NCBI RefSeq assembly: GCF_902459465.1
Contig: NC_047070.1
Coordinates: 124,001 to 188,000 of the forward strand
Source of the DNA: Asterias rubens
Taxonomy: Eukaryota > Echinodermata > Asteroidea > Forcipulatida > Asteriidae
Length of the DNA: 64,000 bases
Reading direction: 5' to 3'
Shown: piece by piece, positions 10,861 through 21,900 of the stretch
Layout: every line of letters starts with the position of its first letter
How positions within the stretch are numbered: position 1 is the first letter of the stretch
Program-made: the position numbers and the translations under genes
Notes under the pieces: model-generated
The model's input: only the letters and a program-made list of their open reading frames with translations
Told to the model about the DNA's origin: nothing
Database searches by the model: none

Positions 10861-11222
10861 GGATGCTAGGGGAACCTAACAAAAAGGGCCCAATACAAAC
10901 TAGTTTCAGTATTTTCTGCATTTTATGGCAAGTTGCATGCCTGATATTGGTGTTCTCCCTATTTTGCCAATATCTTTGGTCCATGGTGCCAGGTATGTCA
11001 ATCATGACAATACTTGTATCTCGGCCAATACCATGTCTTCACAGGATTTATGAAGAACTTATAAACATGCTGTTTATGGTTTAATTGGTAAGCTATGTTT
11101 TTCATTGACAATACTTTCAATTTTAACTGAAAGAAAAAGTAGTCTGTCAGAAGGGTGTCAAAATAGTAGGCATCTGTCCGTCAACCCCGACAATGGACTG
11201 TGTGTGGGGTGGGGGGGGGGGG

Positions 11223-11303
11223 GGTGTCATCTCTGTTGCAGCGGCGGCTGTGGCTGAGCAGTCTAATTCTTGCATGACAGACTCTGCCACAGTTAATGCA
11301 AGC
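11223..11303 (-). pseudogene. LINE relic: C-terminal cysteine/histidine motif of a reverse transcriptase ORF
   Basis: On the minus strand 27 codons read ACINCGRVCHARIRLLSHSRRC and a few more residues. The pattern C..C.R.C..RI.L.SH.R.C is the short zinc-binding tail common at the end of animal non-LTR retrotransposon ORF2 proteins. It is isolated inside the presumed last PAIP2 intron, next to a run of 13 or more G, with no reverse transcriptase upstream in frame. Confidence 0.45.
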
Positions 11304-11415
11304 AAAGGGAGAGGAGGGGGTTGACACGGGTAGGGGCTGCTACACTACACACAATTTCCTTCACTGTCAACATACACTCAGTATTAAGACACTTCTCTAA
11401 AACTATGATACTTAC

Positions 11416-12532
11416 ATCTGATTCTCCTTCCGAGTCATGTCCTCCAAACCCAGAAGGAGCAACTCCTTCTGCTGTTCCTCTCCAAGTGATGTCTTGTTCC
11501 TCTACTATACCACTCTCTCCTGCCACTACTCCATCTGCATCTAAATCACTAATAGCTCCACTGTCAATACTAAGACTATGAAGGGATGGGATTCCATCAT
11601 CAATAGTATCTCCGTCTGCATTAGGTGGAGAAAACAAACCAAGAGCTTCTTCCTCCAACATGTCTTCAAAGCACGACTCTATAAATTCCTCCTCCAGAAT
11701 TTCTTCCATTATCTAAACACAAATATTTGAAACAACAACTTTTTAATGACAACATCAGCATTACTAAAGTAATAACCTATTGCATCAATTCAGTGTGGTG
11801 TCCCACAGAAGATACCTATTGCAGGGATTAAGATACACAAGGTCCCAGGTGGTGGTGGTGGGGGGGGGGGGGGGCAGGTCACAGTGAGGCACAGATGGGA
11901 GGAGGAATGAAGTGATTGGTGTGATTGATCTCTTTTTAGAACCTTCAGGTCAAGCTCCAAGGGTCAAGTGTCAACATCAACGGGGTTAGTTTAGTTTGGC
12001 CATTGGCTTTCACACACAATGTGCAGTGCTTATTACATCTTTCTTTACTTTGTTTTTAAGACATAACACTTTCCCCTAAAAAAGACCCCCAAAATAACAA
12101 CTTTGAGAGAAAAGTTTCTCCCACCTGGCTGTACTATAGAGTTAACTTCTTTGAAGCCTAAAACCACATAGGCATACAATAACAAACAAATAAACAGTAT
12201 GCACACAATATGCAGAGAGACAATAACAGTAACAAAATTGCAATCCCCCCATAAGGTTATAAGGTTATATAGCCTCCCTTTTGGTATAATCACCAGACAT
12301 AATTTACTTCGTATGATATGTGTCATGTATCTTGAAGAAACATGATGTCAAGCTGTAAGACATAACACTTAACCTTTGACCTTGAACCTACCTGTTGATT
12401 GACCTCATCCTCTTCTTTAGGATCACCCATCCACATATACTCTTCAAATGGGTTAATATCATCTTCATTTCTTGTTGCTGGGATGAGGATGTCTTTTTGT
12501 GTTGAGTTGCTATCAGGATTTCCTTCCTCCAT
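11416..12532 (-). CDS. PAIP2: Polyadenylate-binding protein-interacting protein 2 (PAIP2), two coding exons
   Basis: PAIP2 represses translation by binding cytoplasmic poly(A)-binding protein and displacing it from poly(A) and eIF4G. On the minus strand exon 1 (12532-12392) encodes 47 residues with the hallmark INPFEEYMWM (human NPFAEYMWM), ending VNQQ at donor gtaggt. Exon 2 (11712-11416) starts after tgtttag with IMEEILEEEFIESCFEDMLEEE (in human [22 protein letters not shown]), the acidic PABP RRM-binding PAM1 region, and continues with Asp/Glu/Ser-rich sequence to GESD at donor gtaagt. The join is phase 0. An acceptor tttgtttcag at 12568 upstream of the ATG indicates a 5' UTR intron. The region after PAM1 (about 75 residues) does not resemble vertebrate PAIP2, and no PAM2 motif is visible. 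Confidence 0.87.
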
Positions 12533-13013
12533 CTTTTGTAATTACATCAAGACACAACATTAAGAATCTGAAACAAAGAAGGGAGGACCGAAAATATGTC
12601 ATGAATAATACAGACACATTAATTGCCACTATGTCAAACCTTCTTTGGAATTAAAACCTCCAAATATAGCACACAATTAAAATTGGTGTGGGCAAAATTG
12701 ACCTTAAATGATTTTGAATTTTACAATTCTATTTAAAGATTGTGCTATAAAGCTCTATCTGCACTTGCACAGAAAAGTACGACTCCAGTGTGTTAACTTT
12801 CCACACAATGAAATCATCAAGATTATTGTAAATTTGATTGCTAAATAATTCATCAAAAATAAAACCACTTTTAATAAATCCATGAAAAAAGGCAATGATT
12901 AAATTTTGTTTGCTCTAGACCTCTTGATCAGCGAGTGAGATGTACATGTATGCAACTTGTATACCAAACATGTACCAATAGCTTTGTAAATAGCAATACC
13001 TCACATCTCTGTG

Positions 13014-13110
13014 ATATTTTTTCACAGGACTCGGGAAAGTACTAAGTATACAGTGCTAACACACATCGGTGTATGGGTAAAAACCAAAATTAATATTCTT
13101 TATCCCGATG
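13014..13110. repeat. SINE tail relic, first copy
   Basis: The segment holds cacaggactcgggaaagtac, agtatacagtgctaac and acacatcggtgtatgggtaa, and recurs almost unchanged at 13275-13351 after a tRNA-like head. Parts also occur near 26925 and 49200. It is the tail module of a short retroposon. Confidence 0.7.
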
Positions 13111-13159
13111 CAAATTTAACGTCTATTATATATCGTTGCGGTACCAGCTGCCAAAACAT

Positions 13160-13351
13160 AGGATTCGAACTGCCTCTAGCTACCGGGCAACCTCGGTAGT
13201 CTAGTTGGTTAGACACTGCTCTAGAATTGCAAGGATCGTGGGTTCAAATCCCACATGAGTAACATGCCTGAGTTATTTTTTCACAGGACTCGGGGAAGTA
13301 CTGAGTATACAGTGCTAACACACATCGGTGTACGGGTAAAAACAAAAATTT
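13160..13351 (+). mobile_element. tRNA-derived SINE with head and tail
   Basis: A tRNA-like head at about 13190-13256 has A-box/D-arm gtctagttggttagac and a perfect T arm (gtggg, ttcaaat, cccac) containing B box GGTTCAAATCC. It is followed by catgcctgagttattt and the tail module cacaggactcggggaagtac to about 13351. A second B-box-like sequence on the minus strand (ggcagttcgaatcc, about 13161-13174) suggests a composite of two tRNA-like pieces. The acceptor stem does not pair, so it is not called as a functional tRNA. A related copy is at 26822-26945. Confidence 0.65.
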
Positions 13352-13761
13352 ATAATTTGAATCTTATTCTTAATAACATAAATTTCAACTAATAATATTT
13401 TAAAAAATCCATTTCCTATATAATTTTAAGAGGTTTAACTATTGTGTTTTGGAATGTTATGTGAAGCTGCTAAAAAATAATAAAAATAAAAATGTTGAAA
13501 GACTAGAACAAAAAGTAAAAGCTCAAGAAATAAAAAAGAGTCAGAAATGCCACAACAAACTCACACCATGGATGGAGCAATTTCAATTCAATTCACTTTT
13601 TTTTCCAAAACCAAACAAATAAACAAAACAATGTAGTAATGTTCAAATTTTCTGAAGCAGCACTTTACAGGAAGAAGAAGAACTTTGAAGAAGAATAAGA
13701 AGTGAATTATAGTATAGTATAGTACAATATTTACAAGCAAAGGCAAAATATTAAGGATAAC

Positions 13762-13880
13762 TTTCCGTATGGCGCCACCACCTTTTCACTAATTTTTTCA
13801 AAAAAGGGATATCTCATTGAGGTAAATTAGATACTATATTATTTCATATCGAATGAAAAAGTGGTGGCGCCATACGGAAA
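13762..13880. mobile_element. Short foldback MITE, about 119 bp
   Basis: The ends are TTTCCGTATGGCGCCACCAC and GTGGTGGCGCCATACGGAAA, a perfect 20-base terminal inverted repeat, with an AT-rich interior. Flanking ACT on both sides (aACT|TTCCG and CGGAA|ACTt) could be a 3-base target duplication if the element starts at TTCCG. It has no coding capacity. It lies in the presumed 5' UTR intron of PAIP2. Confidence 0.8.
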
Positions 13881-14235
13881 CTTTTCCAATATTAATTACA
13901 GAAAACCAAAACCAAAATCAAAACAGAGCACAAGGTGGTGGAGTTGGAGGGGGCCCATAAAAAGCAAAGCTTGTCGAGTATGGACCCCCCCCCCCCCCAA
14001 TACACTCAGAAAGTCACACTCATATATTTATAGGAATGTCAATTGAGTTGACGAACACAAAAACAGTAAACAGTCGGATAGAGAATTGGTTTTGGTGGTG
14101 AAATGTATCAATTTGTCGCTTTTAACTGTGGAAGGTTTGTAGAAAATAACAGATTGAATAACGTAATATTTCACTGATTACGTTTTAAGTTATTTCATAT
14201 CAATACAAATATGAAGAAATGATACAAAAACTTAC

Positions 14236-14460
14236 CACAAAGAATCAAGAATCAGTGTACGATTGCTCATCCGTACGAAAATAAACAATCCAGTACAATG
14301 TCTGATACCTAAGATCCTGTCCAACAAAACCATGTGATAATGATGAAGACATTCTTGGCACCAGACTAATAAGAAAAAACCCCAGAAACAATGGGCTAAA
14401 GTTGTAGAAGGGGCGGAACTAGGGAGTTTTAGCTTGCAAACTTGCATTTAGATTTCGCAT
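14236..14460 (-). other. Candidate 5' noncoding exon of PAIP2
   Basis: On the minus strand a good donor (tttgtg|gtaagtttttg, exon end 14236) can join the acceptor at 12568 just before the PAIP2 ATG. The exon's upstream limit is not defined. It contains a short upstream open frame with no family resemblance. If correct, the PAIP2 and LRR-gene starts lie about 450 bases apart in divergent orientation. Confidence 0.35.
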
Positions 14461-14914
14461 AATTAAACGTGGAAGAAACTATTTTCCCTTCTTCCTTTGA
14501 GGGATACATTCCAGAGTGCATGAAGTCATATCAGCTATCGACAACCCCCCCCCCGCCCCGCCCATGCCTGTCCCCCTTGCCTGCCTGCCTAACAGCGCGC
14601 GCAACATAACAAACCTACAACCCATCCTTTTAAAGTAACACGTCATAGTTTAACTTCCAGCTGTCATGTACGTCAGTTCAGACAGGTTTAGTATAGAAGA
14701 AGAGATCATTTCTTTCCATTGTGCAATCATCATGATCTGGAGTTTCTGCAGTAAACATAAACTGTCGGCAGTGTCACACGTCCATCTTTAGTCTTCGGAG
14801 GGAGCTGCCATCCGCCGTCAGATAGAAGACGGTCTACTCTAACTAAGTCTAACAATCAATCAACTTATCAAGAATTTCAGGAAGTAAAATATATTTTCAC
14901 TGAACATTTCAGCA

Positions 14915-17378
14915 ATGCCAAAGCGTCTGTCACCCAGTACACTTCATGGTATCTGTCTTAGTTTTATTGCTAAGAATATTGACCACTGGACTGGTCATTA
15001 TGAGGAATACCATTTGGGTCAAGCCAATTATCTGCATGTCCTTGGACCCTTCAATGAGCTCAGTGAGTGCAACATCATTAAAATAATATTTTTGTAAATA
15101 ATTTTATAAAGTTAATTTCATCAGTATATTTCAAACCTTTTTGAAAACAATATGTGATATTGAATTGCATATGTGTTTGTAAAGTCATGCAAGTAGGCCT
15201 TTATTTCTCGACATATGCCTTGCCTTTTCTGCATTCTGGAGACCCCTTCCATCCACCACCAGTCCACCACACCACTACATTAAAAGTTTTGTTCAATAAT
15301 TCATGTGATTGTGAATTAACAATTTTAATTTTCACTATTTCATTTATTTCATTTCATTTGATTCCATTTCCTTTTAGATTCCCAGCTTGCTCAAGATGTT
15401 ATGAATGTTCTTATTAAGGAACAGCGACTAAGTAGGTCGTGTCTTCATTTATTGCTGTTTGGTCGTGCACTTCAACATCTAGATCTGAGTAGTTGCAATC
15501 GTATTGTAAACGATGAAGTTGCAGGAATTATTGCATCATCTTGTAAGGTAAATTAAAGGTTTGCCTTTAACAGTTTAACTTTTTTCTGTGACTGGCCAGC
15601 AGGACCAGTTAGACAGTTAGAGTTAAGTTTATGTTTACGTTGGTTTACTCAGCATGATCCACAAGTTTGGAAGAGTCGGGACTTAATGTAAAAAGCATTG
15701 ATACGGTTATTGTGGAATGCGCTATATAAGAATTTGTTATTATTATTAAGTTTGGACGTTACCCTAAGGGTGGTTGATTGGTAGCTCTGTTATATCACTG
15801 GTCCATCAGCTTTTTCATTGGTCCAAGGTTGTCTTTCAACATTGTCATTTTAGCATGGGACTTGTAATTTGAACTGACATGAAGCAGTTTTATACACAGG
15901 ATGGGACTTCAGCAATAAAATAGCCAGCAGGAAGAGTCAGGACTTAAAAGCAATAAACTAGCCCGATGATAGACTAGTTAAACAGAATGGGGACTGGTCA
16001 TTTAGTGTTATAACTGGCACATGGCCAGCGGGACAACACAGTCACTGAAAAGGGGTCAATATTTCTAATCAAGTGGGAATTAATGTTTTTACATTCAACT
16101 AGTTGACGATAAACTGAATTCAATGATACAGTGCATATGTGTGTAGTTTATTCTGTATTTTAATTGTATTTTTGTATTGTTTTACAGGTCCTTCATAAAC
16201 TGGATTTGACCAACTGCAAGAGAGTTACATCTGCAGGTTTTCATGCAATAGCTACCAGTCTTCAATATCTATCTACTCTATATGTGACCAAGACAAACTT
16301 GCGCAGTTCTGCTGCACATATTATATTCAAGAATTGTACCGAACTGCAAGATGTGTCCATGAAACACTGTCAAATAAGTGATCAAGATCTCATGGTGCTA
16401 TGTCAAGAAGTAGCTTCCAGTAAGCGTGGAACTAAATTAAAACGCTTAGATGTTTCTTACACCCTTGTCACAGAGATGGGAGTGCGTGCTATTCTCAAAA
16501 ACATACCTCAACTCCAAGTGGTAGATTACCCAAGTCTCATTAATTGTTTATTTGATGAGGATATAGAGAATATAGAATCCCTCATCAATTCTCCAGAATG
16601 CTACAAATACAAACTACGATCATTACAATGTCAGGATTTTATATCAGTATCCAATGAAATGTTACAAGCGATTCCTACAATATGTCCTCAAGTGACCCAA
16701 CTTGACCTCAGATTTGCTGGTGGGTTTGATAACTCAGGTTTATGCCACCTTGCTAAAATGCACAATTTGAAAGATTTACAGTTGTGTTGTGAGGAAAGTG
16801 AAGATATTACATTTGAAGATGGTGTGATGCCAGTCCTTATCGAGATTGGTCCTGATTTGAAAGTCCTATCTCTTCAAGATATCAGTGGTTTAGACCCAGT
16901 TGTTATTTGCCAGCTTTGTCCAAACTTACAGAAGTTATTCCTTCTGATGATGAAGAATGGTAAAGTGTTTAATACATTGGGTGACATTAATAATAATCAT
17001 CCAGCAATGACAGAACTAGTCGAGTTAGATTTCTGGTGTCGGAATGGAGATGACTCACTGTCTGAAGAAGCCCTCAGCTTTATTTTATCAAGAAGCGTTA
17101 ATGTGGAGTCTATAGGACTAATACGAGTTGACAGTTTTACTACCAATGTTTTACAAACTATTCTTAGACACAATAAGTTTACATGTCTGAAACGTCTGTC
17201 ATTACATGAATGTCACTGCATGACGGAAGATGGTCTGTCAGATCTGCTTCTAAGCAGTTATAACCAACTACAGTTTGTAAAACTCATTAATTGTTTACAA
17301 ATTACTCGAAGGAATTATGAGGGATGGGAAAGAGTTGCAAAAAGGGATAATTTGAATATTAAAATAGATTGGAAGTAG
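14915..17378 (+). CDS. Leucine-rich-repeat protein, AMN1/FBXL-like, possible E3-ligase substrate adaptor (3 exons)
   Basis: Exons are 14915-15062, 15378-15547 and 16188-17378, with donors gtgagt and gtaaat and acceptors ccttttag and gttttacag; phases 1 then 0 agree. The product is 502 residues. Residues 10-25 (LHGICLSFIAKNIDHW) form a Leu/Cys-rich helix reminiscent of the BC-box/F-box start of ZYG11/ZER1 and FBXL adaptors. From about residue 80 cysteine-type LRRs follow: LQHLDLSSCNRIVNDEVAGI, LHKLDLTNCKRVTSAGF, LQDVSMKHCQISDQDL, LKRLDVSYTLVTEMGV, VTQLDLRFAGGFDNSGL, LKRLSLHECHCMTEDGL and LQFVKLINC near the C terminus. No membrane segment or enzyme domain is seen. An in-frame join of all exons and continuous LRR periodicity support the model. 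Role as a Cullin-ligase receptor is inference; the orthologue is not identified. A tttcag just before the ATG may be the acceptor of a 5' UTR intron. Confidence 0.82.
15685..15750 (+). repeat. Truncated CR1/L2-like LINE 3' tail in LRR-gene intron 2
   Basis: The sequence atgcgctatataagaattt followed by gttattattatta matches the usual 3' end of CR1/L2-type LINEs (gcgctttataag and a short trinucleotide tail), as in the longer copy near 30000. Only the tail is present. Confidence 0.6.
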
Positions 17379-17756
17379 GAAGATGGATTGACAAAACAAC
17401 TTCATGGTGGAGGAGACTGGTCCAACGAATTGCAAATATTCATTTCTACAAGCCTTGAAGGGGCACAGCTTATTTTATCTGGTATAAAGGGCTTTTCTAT
17501 AGGATTGGGTGATGTAAGATTGTATTGGAACCTTGTAATTGCTGTGGTTACTGTGGGTTATTTCAAAGCCTGTTTGCACATCATTTTAATTTTTAATTTA
17601 ATATTTAGTTTTAATCAGAAAGTTTTAGACTCATGTTTTTTTGTTTTGAAACCAAATTGTAATACCAATGCGAAGTGGTGAAGTTCATTATTTATTTAGG
17701 AATTGAGTAAAAACCTGAAGTTGTCAATATTGATCAACCTGCAAAGATTTCATCAA

Positions 17757-18240
17757 ATCAGGTGATCCCATTTTTAAATCAATTGATCCCATTTTCAAAG
17801 CAGCTGCCGGGTGTTACAATTTTCAAATCATTTGATCCCATTATCAAATCGGGTGATCCCATTATCAAATCGGGTGATCCCATTATCAAATCAGGTGATC
17901 CCATTATCAAATCAGGTGATCCCATTTATCAAATCATTTGATCCCATTATCAAATCATTTGATCCCATTATCAAATCAGGTGATCCCATTATCAAATCAG
18001 GTGATCCCATTATCAAATCAGGTGATCCCATTATCAAATCATTTGATCCCATTATCAAATCATTTGATCCCATTATCAAATCAGGTGATCCCATTATCAA
18101 ATCAGGTGATCCCATTATCAAATCAGGTGATCCCATTATCAAATCAGGTGATCCCATTTTCAAAGTAGGTGATCCCATTTTCAACTGGTCTGACCCATTC
18201 TCAAAGCAGGTGATCCCATTTTCAAAGCAGATGATGATTC
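17757..18240. repeat. 21 bp minisatellite, about 21 copies, with a 105 bp higher-order pattern
   Basis: The unit gatcccattatcaaatcagg(t) varies at the joint: aggt, gggt or attt. In the middle the joint order attt, attt, aggt, aggt, aggt is repeated, a 105-base higher-order unit; edge copies are more diverged (ttttcaaagcagg). As 21 is divisible by three, long open frames exist on both strands (for example 17811-18251 plus and 17912-18184 minus), none with coding support. It lies between the LRR gene stop (17378) and NANS. Confidence 0.93.
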
Positions 18241-18241
18241 A

Positions 18242-18915
18242 ATTTAAGTGAAATAATGAATAGTAAAAAAGTCAGTTTTTCTGTCAACATCCAAGTGTTC
18301 TAATTGAAAAAAGTATTATTGGTTTTGCAGGTCTTCAGGTGCAATCTTCTAAACTTCAACAATATTTTGTGACAAATTATTCTCAACAGGTTTGCTTACC
18401 AAAAACAACAATTATTTGTAAATTGTGTAATTTATTTTCAGTTTTTATCCAGTAATTGGAAATTTATATTTTGATATATTATCATTAAGTCAGTACTACA
18501 TTTAGGTGTGTTTTTAGAGCCTAAAAAAGATAAATAATTGCCAAACATCTTGCAAACACCCACCAGGTGAAATTTATGTGGATCTATGCTTTATAAATAC
18601 AAATAAAATTGGCCTGAAATCAAAAAGAAAATGCAAACAATTTGTTTGATTCCAATGATTTGTGTGAATAGTGTTTTTGAATGATATAACAAAGCTTAAC
18701 AAGAGCTTGCAAAATTTATTCCGGGAAATACACCCCGCCCCCTCCGATCGAGCAAAATAATGTCTTTGCCACTTATCTCAAATAGCGCCCTCAATTGACG
18801 TGTATTTATTAACAAGGTCGAAGGTTAATGTCATACATTCCACGTGAAATAATCATTGATCGCTACCCGACGGTGGTTCCTTCCCTTACAGAATAGTTGC
18901 AGAAATCTCGTAAAA
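18242..18915. promoter_or_regulatory. Upstream flank / presumed promoter region of NANS
   Basis: AT-rich intergenic sequence with a locally GC-rich stretch (caccccgccccctccgatcg, about 18731-18750) about 170 bases before the NANS start. No TATA box position can be fixed. The in-frame ATG at 18856 is rejected as start because homologues begin MPLE. Confidence 0.35.
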
Positions 18916-21900
18916 ATGCCGCTTGAATTTGAGATAGCTCCCGGTCGTATGATTGGAGGGGATCATCCATGCTTCGTTATTGCAGAGATTGGTCAAAACC
19001 ATCAGGGAGACATCAAAATAGCAAAGCAAATGATTAAAATAGTCAAGGTAAAAACCAATTTGATTTTATTTTGATATTAAGACTTTCGGAGTGTGTGTCA
19101 TTTGTTATGTAAATATACTAATAAGGAGTTTGTCACACCTTATTCCAATCAGGCTCCCTGTGCGGAACCCCTGTGTCACTCAGTGCGTATACGCATGGGT
19201 ACAGGGTTCCAGATGGTTCCAGCATGGTTCCAGGGAGTGCGGGTAATCTTTTAATCATGTTAATAAGAGACTTCCCGGTCTCCCCACTCGGCCAGTACAG
19301 TCCTCAGCCAGTCACTCACTCGCAAAGTAAATTTAGGCTGAGTCATGCATGCATTACACAGTCACTCATCCAGTCAGCTAAACTTCTCCTATCTAGACTT
19401 GAGAGACTTTATAATATACATGTAGTACTTTTTATTAGTAGCCTTTTATAAATAACCTACTCACTAGCGAAGAGCTGGTGTCATATTTATTAGACAATGA
19501 AATTGAACTCTTTTTAATTTTCAAAGCCTGTTTTTCAATTAATTGTTGAAACTGCAATAAAGGAAAACAAAACAGTCGTAGGCCTAGTACTTAAATCTGT
19601 TAACTTGTTGAGTTAACTTTCAAACCTTTTATACCTGGCTACCATAAAGAAGAAAGCATCTTTGTTTCTGCTGTTTATTACATGTTTTAAGTTTAATACT
19701 ATACTTGGATGACTAACTAATGTACCTATAAATACAGAGCTGCAAATAAAGTGAAACTTTCATATAAACTTTGCATATAGGATTGGCATCACAAGGAATA
19801 GCAATGTAAAGTATCAGTACATGGGTATTTGGAATACAGCAACAACACATAAAGCAAACAAGTAAGAAAGAGGTTTTCAAAGGGCATTTAGCCTAGGGTT
19901 CCTGACATATCAAAAGGAAAACTTCCTAAAAAGTGATATCATTTGTGGTTTGTGTCTTTTTATTTTATCGTAGGAAGCAGGAGCCGACTGTGCCAAATTT
20001 CAGAAATCAGAATTACAATACAAGTTCAATAAAGCGGCTTTAGCTCGCCCTTACAAGTCCAAGAACTCCTTTGGAAAGACTTATGGAGAACATAAACGCT
20101 TCTTGGAGTTCAGTCATGATCAGTATCAAGAGCTGAAGGATTACGCAAAGGAAGTTGGCATCTACTTTACAGCATCGGGCATGGATGAGGTTTGTTAGAA
20201 TAAAACAAATATTCACATCTTGTTATATCCTTGTAAACAATATTTGTGTTTTATTAATAATAATAATAATAATAATAACAATAATAATAATAACAAAATA
20301 AAAACAAATATTAACAACATTAATATGATTTCTTTTCTCAAGGATGCAAAGTGCTCAGACAAATGACCAAGAAAAAAAAACCAATAACAATGGGATGGAA
20401 TCAGAAATCAAACCAAGTGGAAAACCACTGTCGGGCCCAGCCTGCAGCATTCAGGTAGAATGTCTATGTCAAGTTCATTGCCCAAAACACTGTCCTTAAT
20501 AACTAATAAACCTTTAAATTACAAAGTCTAAACAAAATGTACTGGTCATGTTTACTTGGAAATGTGCCTATTGTTTAATCAGGAAGGTAATACTGGCTTG
20601 ATTTTTCTTTTGTTTCAGGCGGCGATGGAGTTTTTGCATAAATTGGACGTTCCTTTCTTCAAAGTTGGCTCAGGTGATACCAACAATCTTCCATTTCTTA
20701 CAAAATCTGCCAAGAAAGGCCGACCAATGGTGGTATCTTCTGGGATGCAATCCATGGATACAATGAAGAAGGTAAAACATGGACACACACTCGGATATTA
20801 AACAAACAAACAAACAAACCTTATTAGCAGTGGAGTCTGATACAATACTAATGGTATGTAGGTTGGTCATATTGTCCCTTTTATTTGGAGGACACCCTTC
20901 AGGCAGACATTACTGACCAACATAATAGAATCCCCTGGTCATATGACACTGATGATGTAAACCTTTTACAAACCTTTTATGATTGTAAAGTAGTCAACTA
21001 ATTCACATTATCTAGACCATCATCCAGACAATTGATTGCTGTGTGCTTTAATTTTATACTGTAAATTTAACCCTAGTTATCATACATTGTAACAGATGTC
21101 TATGGTTTTGAGCAACACCGGCAAAAACATCTGCTGTCAGATCAATATTCAAAGTAATTTTAACCTTTGGAACAAGAATGTTTCAGTGTGAATATTGTTT
21201 ACTCTTCTTATCTCTTTGTATATTCCTACCATAAATGCATATACATGTATTATGTCTAGGCCTTAAAGTCACCTGGAAATAGAATTTTTGTTTCTTCGAA
21301 CATTAGAGTATATGTTAATGATCAATAAAATACTTTTTTGAGTAATTGTTTGTAACAATTTATATGTTAAAAAATAGACAAAAGTTGTTTGGGGGATGAC
21401 TCCGCCTACCCCTTTTGTGATGTCAATCGAGGCAGACTTTGCCTCGATCGAACATGGAACACACGTACGTGCAAGTACATGCAAGTCCTAGTCGTGAGTT
21501 TGTTTGTTTATTTCTTGCATTTTTCCGGCAATGTCGACCATGTGTATTGCTGCTGATGTATTGCTGCTTGAGGCAGCAAAACAACTAAAAATGGGGTCAT
21601 TTTGCAAAGTGGTCCGGTCCGATGTCTTTTCCAGTGCTGTGCAGCAAACACTTCGAGCCGCTGTGCTTCAAATATCGCGTCTCGATTGACATCACGAACA
21701 GCGCCCTCTCGGGTCGGGTCTACTTTTAAATTTGTTAATAAAATGGAAACTAAATATTTAGAACCTTAGTTAACTGTTTATTCATATTCTACTCATCAAA
21801 ACATATATTTTAGTGACAAAAGCTTTATCTTGACAAAATACCACTTCCAGGTGACTTTAATTTTGCCAATGCCTAACACACTTTCGAAGGAAAGTTTCAG

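Noticed and set aside
13190-13262. Functional tRNA gene
   Set aside because: D and T arms are good, but the acceptor stem does not pair and the sequence continues into a repeated tail; a SINE head fits better.
17811-18251. 146-codon frame repeating DPIIKSG and opposite-strand DLIMGSP frame
   Set aside because: The 21-bp repeat keeps frames open on both strands; no start context, signal or domain.
18856-18915. Upstream in-frame ATG extending NANS by 20 residues
   Set aside because: Homologues begin MPLE at the position of 18916; the extension (MIATRRWFLPLQNS) has no counterpart.
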